Below, piece after piece: positions 36,062 to 44,493 of a stretch of 64,000 nucleotides of DNA. The notes under the pieces were generated by a model, which had not been told where the DNA came from, did no database searches, and was given only the letters and a program-made list of their open reading frames with translations. A program made the position numbers and the translations under genes. The DNA lies in assembly GCA_022843585.1 (NCBI GenBank), contig JALHNJ010000006.1:124001-188000 (forward strand). Direction: 5' to 3'. The stretch comes from Chitinophagaceae bacterium (GTDB taxonomy: Bacteria; Bacteroidota; Bacteroidia; Chitinophagales; Chitinophagaceae). Each line of letters begins with the position of its first letter. Positions within the stretch are counted from its first letter, which is position 1.

Positions 36062-36706
36062 ATGGGAACTGTAGAACTAATCAATCATCAAATAGCAATA
36101 CGATCTCACATTATAACTTACGGCAATGCCGCTGATGACACTATTACGGAAATGATCCGGGATGAAATAGAAACCATGTGGAATGAACCAAAAGGAGTTT
36201 TAAACTTCGATGGTTTGACAATGCATGTTCGTTTTGAAATTACCGCCTCGTTTCAACCCGCTATAACGGATGTAGAAATTTATCAGAACCTTGATCCCCG
36301 TAATAATTATTTTAGAATCGAAGAATTTGCACACGGAAATATTTCATTCGTTGATGGTTTGGGCTGCAACAGCGGGTATTTTAAACTCGAAAATTTATAC
36401 AAAGGCTCTACCACTGCGGCCCATGAATATGGTCATACATTAGGATTGGAACATCCAGATAATTTAGATATACGTGGTTTTGGTGTACCCGGCATTATGT
36501 ATCCAAGAGGAACATTGGTTGACGCTGTTTATCAATACGAACCCGATAAACCGGCTGGTACAAAAGGTGGTACCATGCACCCAATGTTCAGAAGGGTTAG
36601 CCAGCAGGATATTGATTTACTAAAACTCCATAAACTTCAGTTCCGTAATAATGTCGCTGTTATTGGTGAGTTTACCAATTTCTGGCATGAGGCACAACAG
36701 CCTTAA
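36062..36706 (+). CDS. Metzincin-like zinc metalloprotease without signal peptide
   Basis: 214 aa. HEYGHTLGLEH (121-131) is a complete HExxHxxGxxH zinc site (His121, His125, His131; catalytic Glu122). A Met-turn follows at GIMYP (Met146), as in matrixin-type metzincins. The N-terminus (MGTVELINHQIAIRSHIITYG) is not a signal peptide, and there is no propeptide cysteine switch. The start is fixed by the 3-bp spacing from the upstream stop. The protein should therefore stay in the cytoplasm, or leave by a route not visible here, unusual for a metzincin. The substrate is unknown. It is cotranscribed with a secreted protein of unknown role. Confidence 0.82.
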   Translation: MGTVELINHQIAIRSHIITYGNAADDTITEMIRDEIETMWNEPKGVLNFDGLTMHVRFEITASFQPAITDVEIYQNLDPRNNYFRIEEFAHGNISFVDGLGCNSGYFKLENLYKGSTTAAHEYGHTLGLEHPDNLDIRGFGVPGIMYPRGTLVDAVYQYEPDKPAGTKGGTMHPMFRRVSQQDIDLLKLHKLQFRNNVAVIGEFTNFWHEAQQP

Positions 36707-36811
36707 ACTGCCGTATAAACTAAAAACACAGCATTCATCAGGTAATTGCTCTTTTTTGGGGTCAGCTTCGTAACTTACCACCCACATTTCGTAAACCTTA
36801 ATTTATTTTAT

Positions 36812-38338
36812 ATGTGTAAAAAATGGATTACCCTTTTGGGTATTGTTGCAATAACAACGGCCTCTGCACAAACCTTTACTAATAGTGCCGGCGAAACAAA
36901 AGAACAAATAAAAAAGAGAGAGGAGACAGAGGCAAAGAAAAAGGAGGAGGCTGAAAAAGAAGCAGGAGGCAACGACAGAAAATCTAACAGTGAAGAACGA
37001 TCTGATGCTTTACACAAAGCCAGAACTATACCGGCTCCAAGGTTGCCAAAGAATTACTATTGGAAACAATTAAGCAATGGACTTGAAATTGTTGTTATTG
37101 AAAATAATAAAGTGCCGCTTGCCACCATTGAAATGGCAGTAAAAAACGGTGCTTACACGGAAGGTCCGGAATACAGTGGTTTGTCACATTTATTCGAACA
37201 CATGTTTTTTAAAGCCAACAAAGATTATCCTGACCAGGAAAAATTTATAAAAAGAACAGAAGAGTTAGGCATGATTTGGAATGGAACTACTAACGTAGAA
37301 AGAGTAAATTATTATTTCACATTTGATAAAGACAGTTTGAATGCAGGCCTTCGTTTTATGAATGCGGCCATCCGCTATCCTATTTACCGAACAGAGGATA
37401 TGCAAAAAGAACGTCCGGTGGTAGATGGAGAATTTCAACGGGCAGAAAGTGATCCGTGGTTCCAGATTTGGATTGAAACACAGAAAAAAACATGGGGGGA
37501 TTTGGTGACAAGAAAAAATCCCATTGGCGATCATGATGTAATTAATACAGCAACTCCGGAAAAGATGATGATCATCAAAGACAAATATTATCATCCCAAT
37601 AACTCCTTGCTGGTAATCTGTGGCGATGTAAACCACGATAGGGCATTTGCAGACGCTGAAAGAATATTTGGCGATTGGAAACACAGTGGTTTTGACCCTC
37701 ATGAGAGATACCCTGTTCCTGCCTTCAAGCCGTTAACCTCAACTGAATATTTTATTAAAGAATCATCCATTGCACAAACTCCTTACCAAATGTTTCAATG
37801 GATAGGCCCTGATTTTAGCACCGATTCCGCCGGAACTATTATTGCAGATGTTTTCTCTGCTGTGCTGCGTCTTAACTCTTCAAAATGGCAACAGGCACTG
37901 ATTGATAAAGGACTTGCAAGCTATGCAGATTTGAGCTATACCACCAATAAATATGCAGGTCCTGTTACAATATTTGTGGTTCCAAATCCTACCAAATTAC
38001 AGGAGTGCACCGAAGAAATAAAAAGACAAATCAACCAGTTTAATAGCAGCGATTATTTTACTGATGAACAGATAGCAACTGCAAAAGATATTATACGCAG
38101 AAATCATATCCGTGATACTGAGAAGCCTTCGTCCCTGGCTTCCCAGGTTACTTACCAATGGTGCAGCACTTCGCTAAACTACTTTACAGATAACATAGAT
38201 GCCTATATGAGGGTTACCAAAAAACAACTACAGGAATATGCTGAAAAATATCTTGTAAACAAACCTTTTGTAGCTGGAATGATTATCAACAGCGAAATGA
38301 ACAAAGAGCTAAACCCTGGCTTATATTTTAAAAATTAA
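36812..38338 (+). CDS. M16 zinc peptidase, catalytic partner
   Basis: 508 aa from the ATG at 36812; the 22 codons open upstream read as non-signal sequence, whereas MCKKWITLLGIVAITTASAQ is a proper signal peptide. A charged Lys/Glu helix (28-70) precedes the M16 domain. The inverted zinc motif HLFEH (126-130) and downstream Glu207 (VVDGEFQRAE) form a complete catalytic site. A second M16 half follows (about 290-500). The gene 10 bp downstream encodes an M16 protein without the zinc site. Such catalytic/non-catalytic pairs are common in Bacteroidota and act together as periplasmic oligopeptidases. The substrate is unknown. Confidence 0.92.
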   Translation: MCKKWITLLGIVAITTASAQTFTNSAGETKEQIKKREETEAKKKEEAEKEAGGNDRKSNSEERSDALHKARTIPAPRLPKNYYWKQLSNGLEIVVIENNKVPLATIEMAVKNGAYTEGPEYSGLSHLFEHMFFKANKDYPDQEKFIKRTEELGMIWNGTTNVERVNYYFTFDKDSLNAGLRFMNAAIRYPIYRTEDMQKERPVVDGEFQRAESDPWFQIWIETQKKTWGDLVTRKNPIGDHDVINTATPEKMMIIKDKYYHPNNSLLVICGDVNHDRAFADAERIFGDWKHSGFDPHERYPVPAFKPLTSTEYFIKESSIAQTPYQMFQWIGPDFSTDSAGTIIADVFSAVLRLNSSKWQQALIDKGLASYADLSYTTNKYAGPVTIFVVPNPTKLQECTEEIKRQINQFNSSDYFTDEQIATAKDIIRRNHIRDTEKPSSLASQVTYQWCSTSLNYFTDNIDAYMRVTKKQLQEYAEKYLVNKPFVAGMIINSEMNKELNPGLYFKN

Positions 38339-38348
38339 TTCAACAGCG

Positions 38349-39689
38349 ATGAAAAAAATAATTCATTATATAGTAATAACGATTATAACCGCATTACCTT
38401 TTTCTGCACAAGCACAAATGGGACAGGCTTACGAGATGATGGTGAATGGCGTTAAAGTAATTGTGCAACCCAGCGGCAATGAGATAGTAGTTGTGCAAAC
38501 GATTATTAAAGGTGGCGTTGAAAACTATCCTGCCAACAAAGCCGGAATAGAAAGCCTTGCTTTTACGGCTCTTACTGAATGTGGTACAACTAAGGATGAT
38601 AAAAATAGTTTTAAGAACAAACTGGATAAAGTAAGTGCACAAATGTATGGAAGCACTAATATGGACTTTGGCAATTTCAGCATGAATTGTATTAAAGGTG
38701 ATTTCGAAACCGTTTGGCCCTTATACACAGCCGCACTAACTACACCTGCATTTGATGCAAAGGAATTTGACCGTATTAAGCAAGATGCCATTACTAATAT
38801 CCGGGCTAACGAATCAAACCCGGATGCAGCTATTGATAAAATGGCAAAGCAAACTGCTTTTACAGGAAAAAATTATGCAAAAGATCCTGGAGGTACCGTT
38901 GAAACAGTAACAGCACTTACTGCCGCTGCAACCAAAGCATACTGGCAATCTATTTTTACCAAATCAAGATTAGTAATTGTAATAGTAGCTGACCTTGATA
39001 GAAAAATGATTGAAGAGAAAGTTAAAGATTTACTTGCTAAGGTACCGGCAGGTACCCCATTCAAATTATCCAAAGCAAGTTACACTCCAACTACAAATAG
39101 TTTTAAGTCATTGCAAAGAGAGAATGCTACCAACTATGTGCAGGGTATTACCAGCGGACCGCAGCCGGGTTCCCCAGACTTTAATGCATTTGTACTAGCC
39201 ATGCGAATATTCAGCAACAAGCATTTTATAGAAATAAGAACTAAGAATGGTCTTTCTTATGCTCCTGGAGCCTGGTTCAGTGCCGGCACAACTTCCTACT
39301 CTAATATATATGTAACTACAACAGATCCTAATAAATACATAGCGGTAGTCCGGCAGTTAATCGACAAGATAAAACAAGAAGGATTTGCAGAAGATGAACT
39401 CAAAAATGAAAAAACAGGCTATATTACCAATGTATTTTACCGACAAGAAACCAATGAAGCACAGGCTTCTTCACTGGCGAGCAATGAAGTAATTCATGGA
39501 AACTGGAAACGCAGCAATACTATCAGCAACGATATGAAGAAAGTTACTGTTGCAGATATCAACAATGCATTTAAAAAATACATTAATAACATTACCTGGG
39601 TGTATCAAGGCGATCCAAAAAAAGCAACGCCTAACTTGTTTACACAAAAAACAACACCAAAGGTTCCGGAAGAGAAAAAAGGGTTTTAA
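38349..39689 (+). CDS. M16 peptidase-like protein, non-catalytic partner
   Basis: 446 aa with a signal peptide (MKKIIHYIVITIITALPFSAQAQ). The position of the zinc motif reads GIESLAFTALTE: Ser, Phe and Thr replace the His, Glu and His of HxxEH, so it cannot bind zinc. The Arg/Tyr element of the second M16 half is kept (IRTKNGLSYAPGAWF), which in two-subunit M16 enzymes helps to position substrate. It is 10 bp from the active partner and surely in its operon. The stop codon is already within the A-tract of a bidirectional terminator. Confidence 0.9.
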   Translation: MKKIIHYIVITIITALPFSAQAQMGQAYEMMVNGVKVIVQPSGNEIVVVQTIIKGGVENYPANKAGIESLAFTALTECGTTKDDKNSFKNKLDKVSAQMYGSTNMDFGNFSMNCIKGDFETVWPLYTAALTTPAFDAKEFDRIKQDAITNIRANESNPDAAIDKMAKQTAFTGKNYAKDPGGTVETVTALTAAATKAYWQSIFTKSRLVIVIVADLDRKMIEEKVKDLLAKVPAGTPFKLSKASYTPTTNSFKSLQRENATNYVQGITSGPQPGSPDFNAFVLAMRIFSNKHFIEIRTKNGLSYAPGAWFSAGTTSYSNIYVTTTDPNKYIAVVRQLIDKIKQEGFAEDELKNEKTGYITNVFYRQETNEAQASSLASNEVIHGNWKRSNTISNDMKKVTVADINNAFKKYINNITWVYQGDPKKATPNLFTQKTTPKVPEEKKGF

Positions 39690-39725
39690 AAAATAACCCC
39701 TGGTTTAAACCAGGGGTTATTTTTT
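39688..39725. terminator. Perfect palindromic bidirectional terminator
   Basis: A 38-bp perfect palindrome centred at 39706/39707: A-tract, TAACCCCTGGTTT, AAACCAGGGGTTA, T-tract. It serves both convergent genes, and each stop codon (TAA at 39687-39689 on plus; TAA at 39719-39717 on minus) lies inside or at the edge of the stem. Confidence 0.95.
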
Positions 39726-40643
39726 GCTGCATAGTTTATCCAATGCAGATTGATGTGTTGGATACTGAAACACAAATCCAGTTTCCTGAACTTTCCGACA
39801 ACTCACCGTTGCACTCTTTAATACCTCAATACTCATTTCACCTAACACAAGTTTAAGTACAAAAGATGGAACAGGTATAGGAATAAATAATTTCTTTTTT
39901 CTGGCTAAATAAAGGGTAAACTGTTTATTAGAAACGGGGTTCGGAGCTACGGCATTATACACACCTCTCATTCTTTCATTCTCAATAGCCGCTATATACA
40001 TTTGTACTAAATCATCAATATGAATCCAACTGATTATTTGTTTGCCGTTTCCTAAAATAGCAGCTACTCCAAAACTTAATGGCTTTTTAAATTCTTGCAA
40101 AGCACCACCCTTATCACTTAATACAATTCCGGTTCTCAGCTTTACTACCCTTTTACCAACTTGCTCAGCGGCTGTAATACTATCTTCCCATTTTTTACAA
40201 GTATCACCTAAAAAGGCATCATCTGCAGGAGCATTCTCTGTAAAGGGAGCAAGATTAGGAATAGAAGGGTCTGGACCGTACCAGCCAATAGCCGAAGCAC
40301 TTATCACAGCTTTTACTTTGTTAGGTAACCGTTTCAAGCTATCCACAATTAGTTTACTGCTGTTTACCCGACTTTTTACGATTTCTTGCTTTCTCTTTTC
40401 TGTCCACCGCTTATCAGCAACCCCTGCACCAGCCAAATGAATAATAAAATCAGCTTCCCCTATTGCCGTTTCATCGATAGTTTGAGTTTCGACATTCCAT
40501 TGGGCAAATGTGTATCCGACTCCAACCTTTTTTTCTCCCCCATCCCTGGTAAGAATAACTACCCGGTAACCTTTGTTAACCAGGGCTTGTCTTAGTTGAG
40601 TACCCACTAAACCATTACCACCTGTAATTAAAACTGTATGCAT
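39717..40643 (-). CDS. NAD(P)-dependent epimerase-like protein, TIGR01777 (YfcH) family
   Basis: 308 aa. An atypical short-chain dehydrogenase with N-terminal Rossmann motif TGGNGLVGTQLRQAL, FIIHLAGAGVADKRWTEKRKQEI typical of the YfcH/SDR39U1 group, SAIGWYG in place of the usual active-site region, and a C-terminal DUF1731-type segment (GEMSIEVLKSATVSCRKVQETGF). The function of the family is not established. It is a single gene convergent with the M16 pair and divergent from the ABC transporter. Confidence 0.9.
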   Translation of the reverse strand: MHTVLITGGNGLVGTQLRQALVNKGYRVVILTRDGGEKKVGVGYTFAQWNVETQTIDETAIGEADFIIHLAGAGVADKRWTEKRKQEIVKSRVNSSKLIVDSLKRLPNKVKAVISASAIGWYGPDPSIPNLAPFTENAPADDAFLGDTCKKWEDSITAAEQVGKRVVKLRTGIVLSDKGGALQEFKKPLSFGVAAILGNGKQIISWIHIDDLVQMYIAAIENERMRGVYNAVAPNPVSNKQFTLYLARKKKLFIPIPVPSFVLKLVLGEMSIEVLKSATVSCRKVQETGFVFQYPTHQSALDKLCSKK

Positions 40644-40730
40644 TGTATTAATGATTATAAAGATATTCTATTAATAACACCTGAAGTTCCTGTTAGTTCA
40701 TCCTTAAAATTAAGCAGGTCATCCCTTTGT

Positions 40731-40761
40731 TTTGGCTGAGCATAATAAACTGTTATCTTCA
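40731..40761 (+). promoter_or_regulatory. Candidate promoter of the ABC transporter operon
   Basis: TTTG (40731-40734), a 19-nt spacer and TATCTTCA (40754-40761), with the ATG 17 nt later. The -7 box deviates from TAnnTTTG at the last two positions. Confidence 0.4.
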
Positions 40762-40778
40762 TCTCTTAATTTATCCCA

Positions 40779-41678
40779 ATGAGTGTTGTACTTTCTATAA
40801 AAAATGTTGCAAAATCATACGGTGCTGTTAAAGCATTAAACGGCGTTTCGTTTGATGTACCGCAAGGAAGTGTGTTTGGCATTTTAGGGCCTAATGGCAG
40901 TGGTAAAACCACCTTACTTGGTATAGTGATGGATGTGTTAAAAGCAAATAGCGGCGAATTTCTATGGTTTGGACAACCCGGTGGTTCTCCGGATCAACGA
41001 AGGAAGATTGGGTCTTTGTTAGAAACTCCCAACTTCTATAGTTATTTATCCGCACTAGATAATTTAAAAATTACACAAGCCATCAGTGGCCGGGGAAATA
41101 AAAAAGAGATTGACGAAGTGCTGAAAAAAGTAAATCTGCACCAACGAAGATTCAGCAGTTTTAAATCATTTAGTTTAGGCATGAAGCAACGTCTTGCTAT
41201 TGGTGCTGCTTTATTAGGCAGTCCTAAAGTATTGGTGTTGGATGAACCTACGAACGGATTAGATCCGGTTGGTATTTCTGAAATAAGAAACTTGATTCTT
41301 GAATTAAAAGACCAGGGGCATACTATTATTATGGCTAGTCACTTGCTGGATGAAGTTGAGAAAGTTTGTACCCATGCTGCCATATTAAAAACGGGCAATC
41401 TACTTACCATAGGAAATGTGGAAGATATTTTAATGGATGAAGACATTGTTGAAGTAAGTGCTGCTGACTTACATAAATTGGCTGCTTTATTACAAACAAT
41501 GGGTTCGGCAATAACTATTGATGAAAAGGCAGGAACCATTCAACTTGTATTACCGAAAAATTCGGCTCGTATGGAAGAAATAAACCAGCATTGTTTTAAT
41601 AACGGAGTTGTATTAACACAACTAGTATTGAGAAAGAAAAGATTAGAGGCCCGTTTCTTTGAATTAACCAATAATTAA
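40779..41678 (+). CDS. ABC exporter ATP-binding subunit
   Basis: 299 aa. Walker A GPNGSGKT (37-44), signature SLGMKQR, Walker B VLVLDEPTNGLDP and the switch His (MASHLLDEVEK) are all present. The C-terminal about 80 residues form an accessory domain as in CcmA/BcrA-type subunits of ABC-2 exporters. The permease gene follows after 18 bp. The substrate cannot be predicted; two-gene ABC-2 systems of this kind include antibiotic, lipid and gliding-related exporters. Confidence 0.93.
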   Translation: MSVVLSIKNVAKSYGAVKALNGVSFDVPQGSVFGILGPNGSGKTTLLGIVMDVLKANSGEFLWFGQPGGSPDQRRKIGSLLETPNFYSYLSALDNLKITQAISGRGNKKEIDEVLKKVNLHQRRFSSFKSFSLGMKQRLAIGAALLGSPKVLVLDEPTNGLDPVGISEIRNLILELKDQGHTIIMASHLLDEVEKVCTHAAILKTGNLLTIGNVEDILMDEDIVEVSAADLHKLAALLQTMGSAITIDEKAGTIQLVLPKNSARMEEINQHCFNNGVVLTQLVLRKKRLEARFFELTNN

Positions 41679-41696
41679 TACCGAAACTATACACTG

Positions 41697-42515
41697 ATGA
41701 ATACGCTGATAAGAACAGAATGGTTGAAGATGAAAAAGTATAATGCCTTTTGGTGGATCATTGGCATTACCGCACTTAGCTACCCCGGAGTAAATTACAT
41801 ATGTTACCAGGCTTACGCTGAAATTACCAACAACCCGACAGAAGCAGGACAAATAGCCAAAATGGCTTTAGGCAATCCTTTCGCTTTTCCGGAAGTATGG
41901 CGTACGGTGGCCTTTTTCTCTTCCTGCTTTGTATTTATCCCTGCTGTAGTCGTAATCATGCTTGTTTGTAATGAATATACCTTTAGAACTCATCGCCAGA
42001 ATGTTATTGATGGATGGAGCCGCAGCCAGTTTGTTACCAGCAAATTGCTGGATGTAGCCATGATTTCTCTCATGATCACAATTTTGTATACCGCAGTTGC
42101 ATTAGTAACGGGTTTTGCTAACCAGGAAAGATTAATACAAGATACCTGGAGTCAATCTTATTATATTGGATTATTCTTTTTACAAACTTTTGCCCAACTT
42201 ACCATTGCATTTCTTCTTGGCTTTCTTATTAAAAGAGCATTTTTGGCTTTAGGTCTTTTCTTATTTTATTTTATAATATTAGAGAACCTCCTGGTGGGAT
42301 TATTTGAATGGAAGCATCTGATGGCAGGAGACTATTTGCCCTTGCAAATTTCAGATAAGATTATCCCCCGACCTGCCTTTTGGGGGAAGCTGGATCAGGA
42401 AACTTACAATAAATCTTTAGAGATAATTCCGCAGCATATAATACTTACAGTAATTCTTACAGCCATAATTTGGGGAATCTGTTACCGGGTAAATAATAAA
42501 AGAGACCTGAAATAA
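41697..42515 (+). CDS. ABC-2-type exporter permease
   Basis: 272 aa with six hydrophobic helices in the ABC-2 arrangement: a cytoplasmic N-terminus (MNTLIRTEWLKMKKYNAFW), helices near 20-40, 70-95, 115-140, 155-180, 185-205 and 245-265. It includes the element FRTHRQNVIDGWSRSQFVTSK (CNEYTFRT context) seen in permeases of this group. It partners with the ATPase gene 18 bp upstream. Confidence 0.88.
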   Translation: MNTLIRTEWLKMKKYNAFWWIIGITALSYPGVNYICYQAYAEITNNPTEAGQIAKMALGNPFAFPEVWRTVAFFSSCFVFIPAVVVIMLVCNEYTFRTHRQNVIDGWSRSQFVTSKLLDVAMISLMITILYTAVALVTGFANQERLIQDTWSQSYYIGLFFLQTFAQLTIAFLLGFLIKRAFLALGLFLFYFIILENLLVGLFEWKHLMAGDYLPLQISDKIIPRPAFWGKLDQETYNKSLEIIPQHIILTVILTAIIWGICYRVNNKRDLK

Positions 42516-42585
42516 AAATCGGGTATCCTTACCAGAAAGTCTGGCACAAATGTTTCCGGAAAGATAGTAGTGCTTATATTTAGGG

Positions 42586-43392
42586 ATGGCCAAACCGCTT
42601 TGCCTATCCGTACTGTGTATTTTCTTTTTTCAAAGTGCTAATGCGCAAAAAAAATTGAGGTGGATTGATGGCATGTACCTGCAATGGGGTTACAATGTAG
42701 AGTGGTATACCACAAGTAATATTCGTTTTAAAATGAGCAATGGAGATGACTTTACATTGCATAAAGCTAGGGCTCACAATAATCCGGGTTTTCAAACTAT
42801 CATCGATAAGCCACTTCAGATCTCCATTCCGCAATATAATTACCGGGTTGGCTTTTATATCAATAAAAAAAACACCAGAGCTATTGAGATCAATTTCGAT
42901 CATACCAAATATATTGTTAACCAGAAACAGAAAGTATATGTAACTGGAAAAATAGACGGTATTCCTGTTGATGGTGATAGTGTACTGAATGCAAATACCT
43001 TCCTGGCATTTGAACATACAGATGGTGCTAATTTTTTCCACTTTAATTATGTACAACATAAAACACTAGCAACTACAAAAAGCAAATCCAGAAAATTACT
43101 GACCAGTATCTGGAAAGCTGGTGCCGGTTTCAATATTCCCCGGTCAGATTTTACCTGGCGTGGCGAAAGATTAAATAATAAATTCCATATATCCGGATAC
43201 AATGCCAGCCTCGAAGGAGGCTTACGCTTATATCCCGGTAAAAAATTCTTTATTGAGTTAACCGGAAAATCTGGTTATGTAAGATATGTAAATGCACTAG
43301 CTGAAACTGCTACCAGTAAAGGCAACCGGGCCACACATGGCTTTGGCTACTTTGAAATAATTAGCACATTTGGTTATGATATTAACTGGTAA
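42586..43392 (+). CDS. Secreted protein, probable outer-membrane beta-barrel
   Basis: 268 aa. Signal peptide MAKPLCLSVLCIFFFQSANAQ. Alternating hydrophobic strands and an aromatic C-terminus (GFGYFEIISTFGYDINW) suggest a small outer-membrane barrel; the Gly/Tyr-rich strands IWKAGAGFNI, LEGGLRLYPG and GKSGYVRYV fit. No motif names a substrate. A TATATTTA box lies about 5 nt before the start region, but no clear -33 element is seen. Confidence 0.65.
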   Translation: MAKPLCLSVLCIFFFQSANAQKKLRWIDGMYLQWGYNVEWYTTSNIRFKMSNGDDFTLHKARAHNNPGFQTIIDKPLQISIPQYNYRVGFYINKKNTRAIEINFDHTKYIVNQKQKVYVTGKIDGIPVDGDSVLNANTFLAFEHTDGANFFHFNYVQHKTLATTKSKSRKLLTSIWKAGAGFNIPRSDFTWRGERLNNKFHISGYNASLEGGLRLYPGKKFFIELTGKSGYVRYVNALAETATSKGNRATHGFGYFEIISTFGYDINW

Positions 43393-43560
43393 CTTCCCTT
43401 TGCAACTGTAATACTATTGTAGGGAAAAAATTCCCCAGATTGGGCGAAATAAAAAATTTTGCCTAGTACCAGGGGTTTGGTACCCGGTTTGTTTACTATA
43501 CTTCGGACAAGCTTAATATTTAAGGCTATACAATTCAGGTCACCACTAAAAACAACTAAC

Positions 43561-44187
43561 ATGAAATTTACTATTGTAATAACAGCTTTTCTTTTTTTAC
43601 TTGGAAGCTCAAAAGGATATGCTCAAAACTGTGTTCTTACCTGCCCCTCTAATATAATTGTAAAAACAGAAGCTGGCAAAGAAGGGGCAGTAGTTAATTT
43701 TTCAGGTGCTGTTGCACAAGGAGATTGCGGTACGCTTAGTTATTCACCGGCATCTGGCTCCTTTTTCAGACTGGGTTCGCACAGTATAATTGTTACAAGT
43801 GCCACCGGCCAAAAATGCTCCTTTACGTTAATAGTTACAGACAATGAACCACCTGTGTTATCACCATTATCATTGTCAATTGATAAACTATGGCCAGCCA
43901 GCAATAAAATGAAAAAAGTGGGAGTGTATTACACCGTAACTGATAATGGGGAAAAGGTAAATACTGTATTGTCGGTTTCCAGTAATGCTACAGACACTGA
44001 CAATAAAGATTACGAAATAGTAAATAATAATCTCTTAAAACTAAAAGCTTCCCGACTTCCTGATGGAATGCCAAGAATTTATACCATCACTGTTACTTCA
44101 ACTGATGATGCTGGAAACAAAACAACAAGATCAACTAGTATTGCTGTTTCCAAGACTATGATTGCTGAAACAGCTGTTACCAAGTAA
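43561..44187 (+). CDS. Secreted HYR-domain protein
   Basis: 208 aa from the ATG at 43561; the 34 codons open upstream do not look like a signal sequence, whereas MKFTIVITAFLFLLGSSKGYAQ does. Residues about 25-95 form a HYR (immunoglobulin-like) domain: CPSNIIVKTEAGKEGAVVNF ... GSHSIIVTSATGQKCSFTLIVTDNEPP. A second Ig-like segment follows (about 96-200: VYYTVTDNGEKVNTVLSVSS, YTITVTSTDDAGNKTTR). It is probably adhesive or structural. No sorting domain is recognised at the C-terminus. Confidence 0.8.
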   Translation: MKFTIVITAFLFLLGSSKGYAQNCVLTCPSNIIVKTEAGKEGAVVNFSGAVAQGDCGTLSYSPASGSFFRLGSHSIIVTSATGQKCSFTLIVTDNEPPVLSPLSLSIDKLWPASNKMKKVGVYYTVTDNGEKVNTVLSVSSNATDTDNKDYEIVNNNLLKLKASRLPDGMPRIYTITVTSTDDAGNKTTRSTSIAVSKTMIAETAVTK

Positions 44188-44284
44188 TATAAATTCTTCG
44201 TCACTAATACTTCTCTAAAATTTGAATTAAAATAATTCATGTTAAGCATATGAATTTTGCAAAATGCCGAGTAGAATTCATTCA

Positions 44285-44320
44285 GTACAAGAGTGCGACG
44301 CAACAAAAGTTGATAGTAGT
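44285..44320 (-). repeat. Dispersed intergenic repeat, copy 2
   Basis: On the minus strand it reads CTACTATCAAC, four T, then TTGCGTCGCACTCTTGTAC after one G. It matches the copies at 32361-32405 and 47975-48019, with a 1-nt length difference from copy 1. It lies in the 306-bp gap between the convergent HYR gene and ftsZ, which holds only this repeat and the terminator. Confidence 0.7.
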
Positions 44321-44377
44321 AATGCCGCTGACAAAATAATTTTTATCCGCCGTAAGAGTTTGGAGCTGCCGACGTGG

Positions 44378-44407
44378 ATAAAAAACCCTCCGATAGAAAT
44401 CGGAGGG
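44378..44407 (-). terminator. Rho-independent terminator of the dcw cluster
   Basis: CCCTCCGAT (44386-44394) and ATCGGAGGG (44399-44407) form a perfect 9-bp stem with a 4-nt loop. Read on the minus strand it is followed by a T-run (complement of 44381-44385 and beyond), so it closes transcription from ftsZ. Confidence 0.92.
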
Positions 44408-44493
44408 AACAACTAAAAAACACTAGCTGATAAATGCTCAGTGGTTTCATCGGAACGAACGAAGTTTTGTACTTCTATATACATGCTCAAGGC

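Noticed and set aside
42604-43059. 151-codon antisense frame opposite the 42586 gene
   Set aside because: The plus-strand frame has a proper signal peptide and strand pattern; the antisense translation does not.
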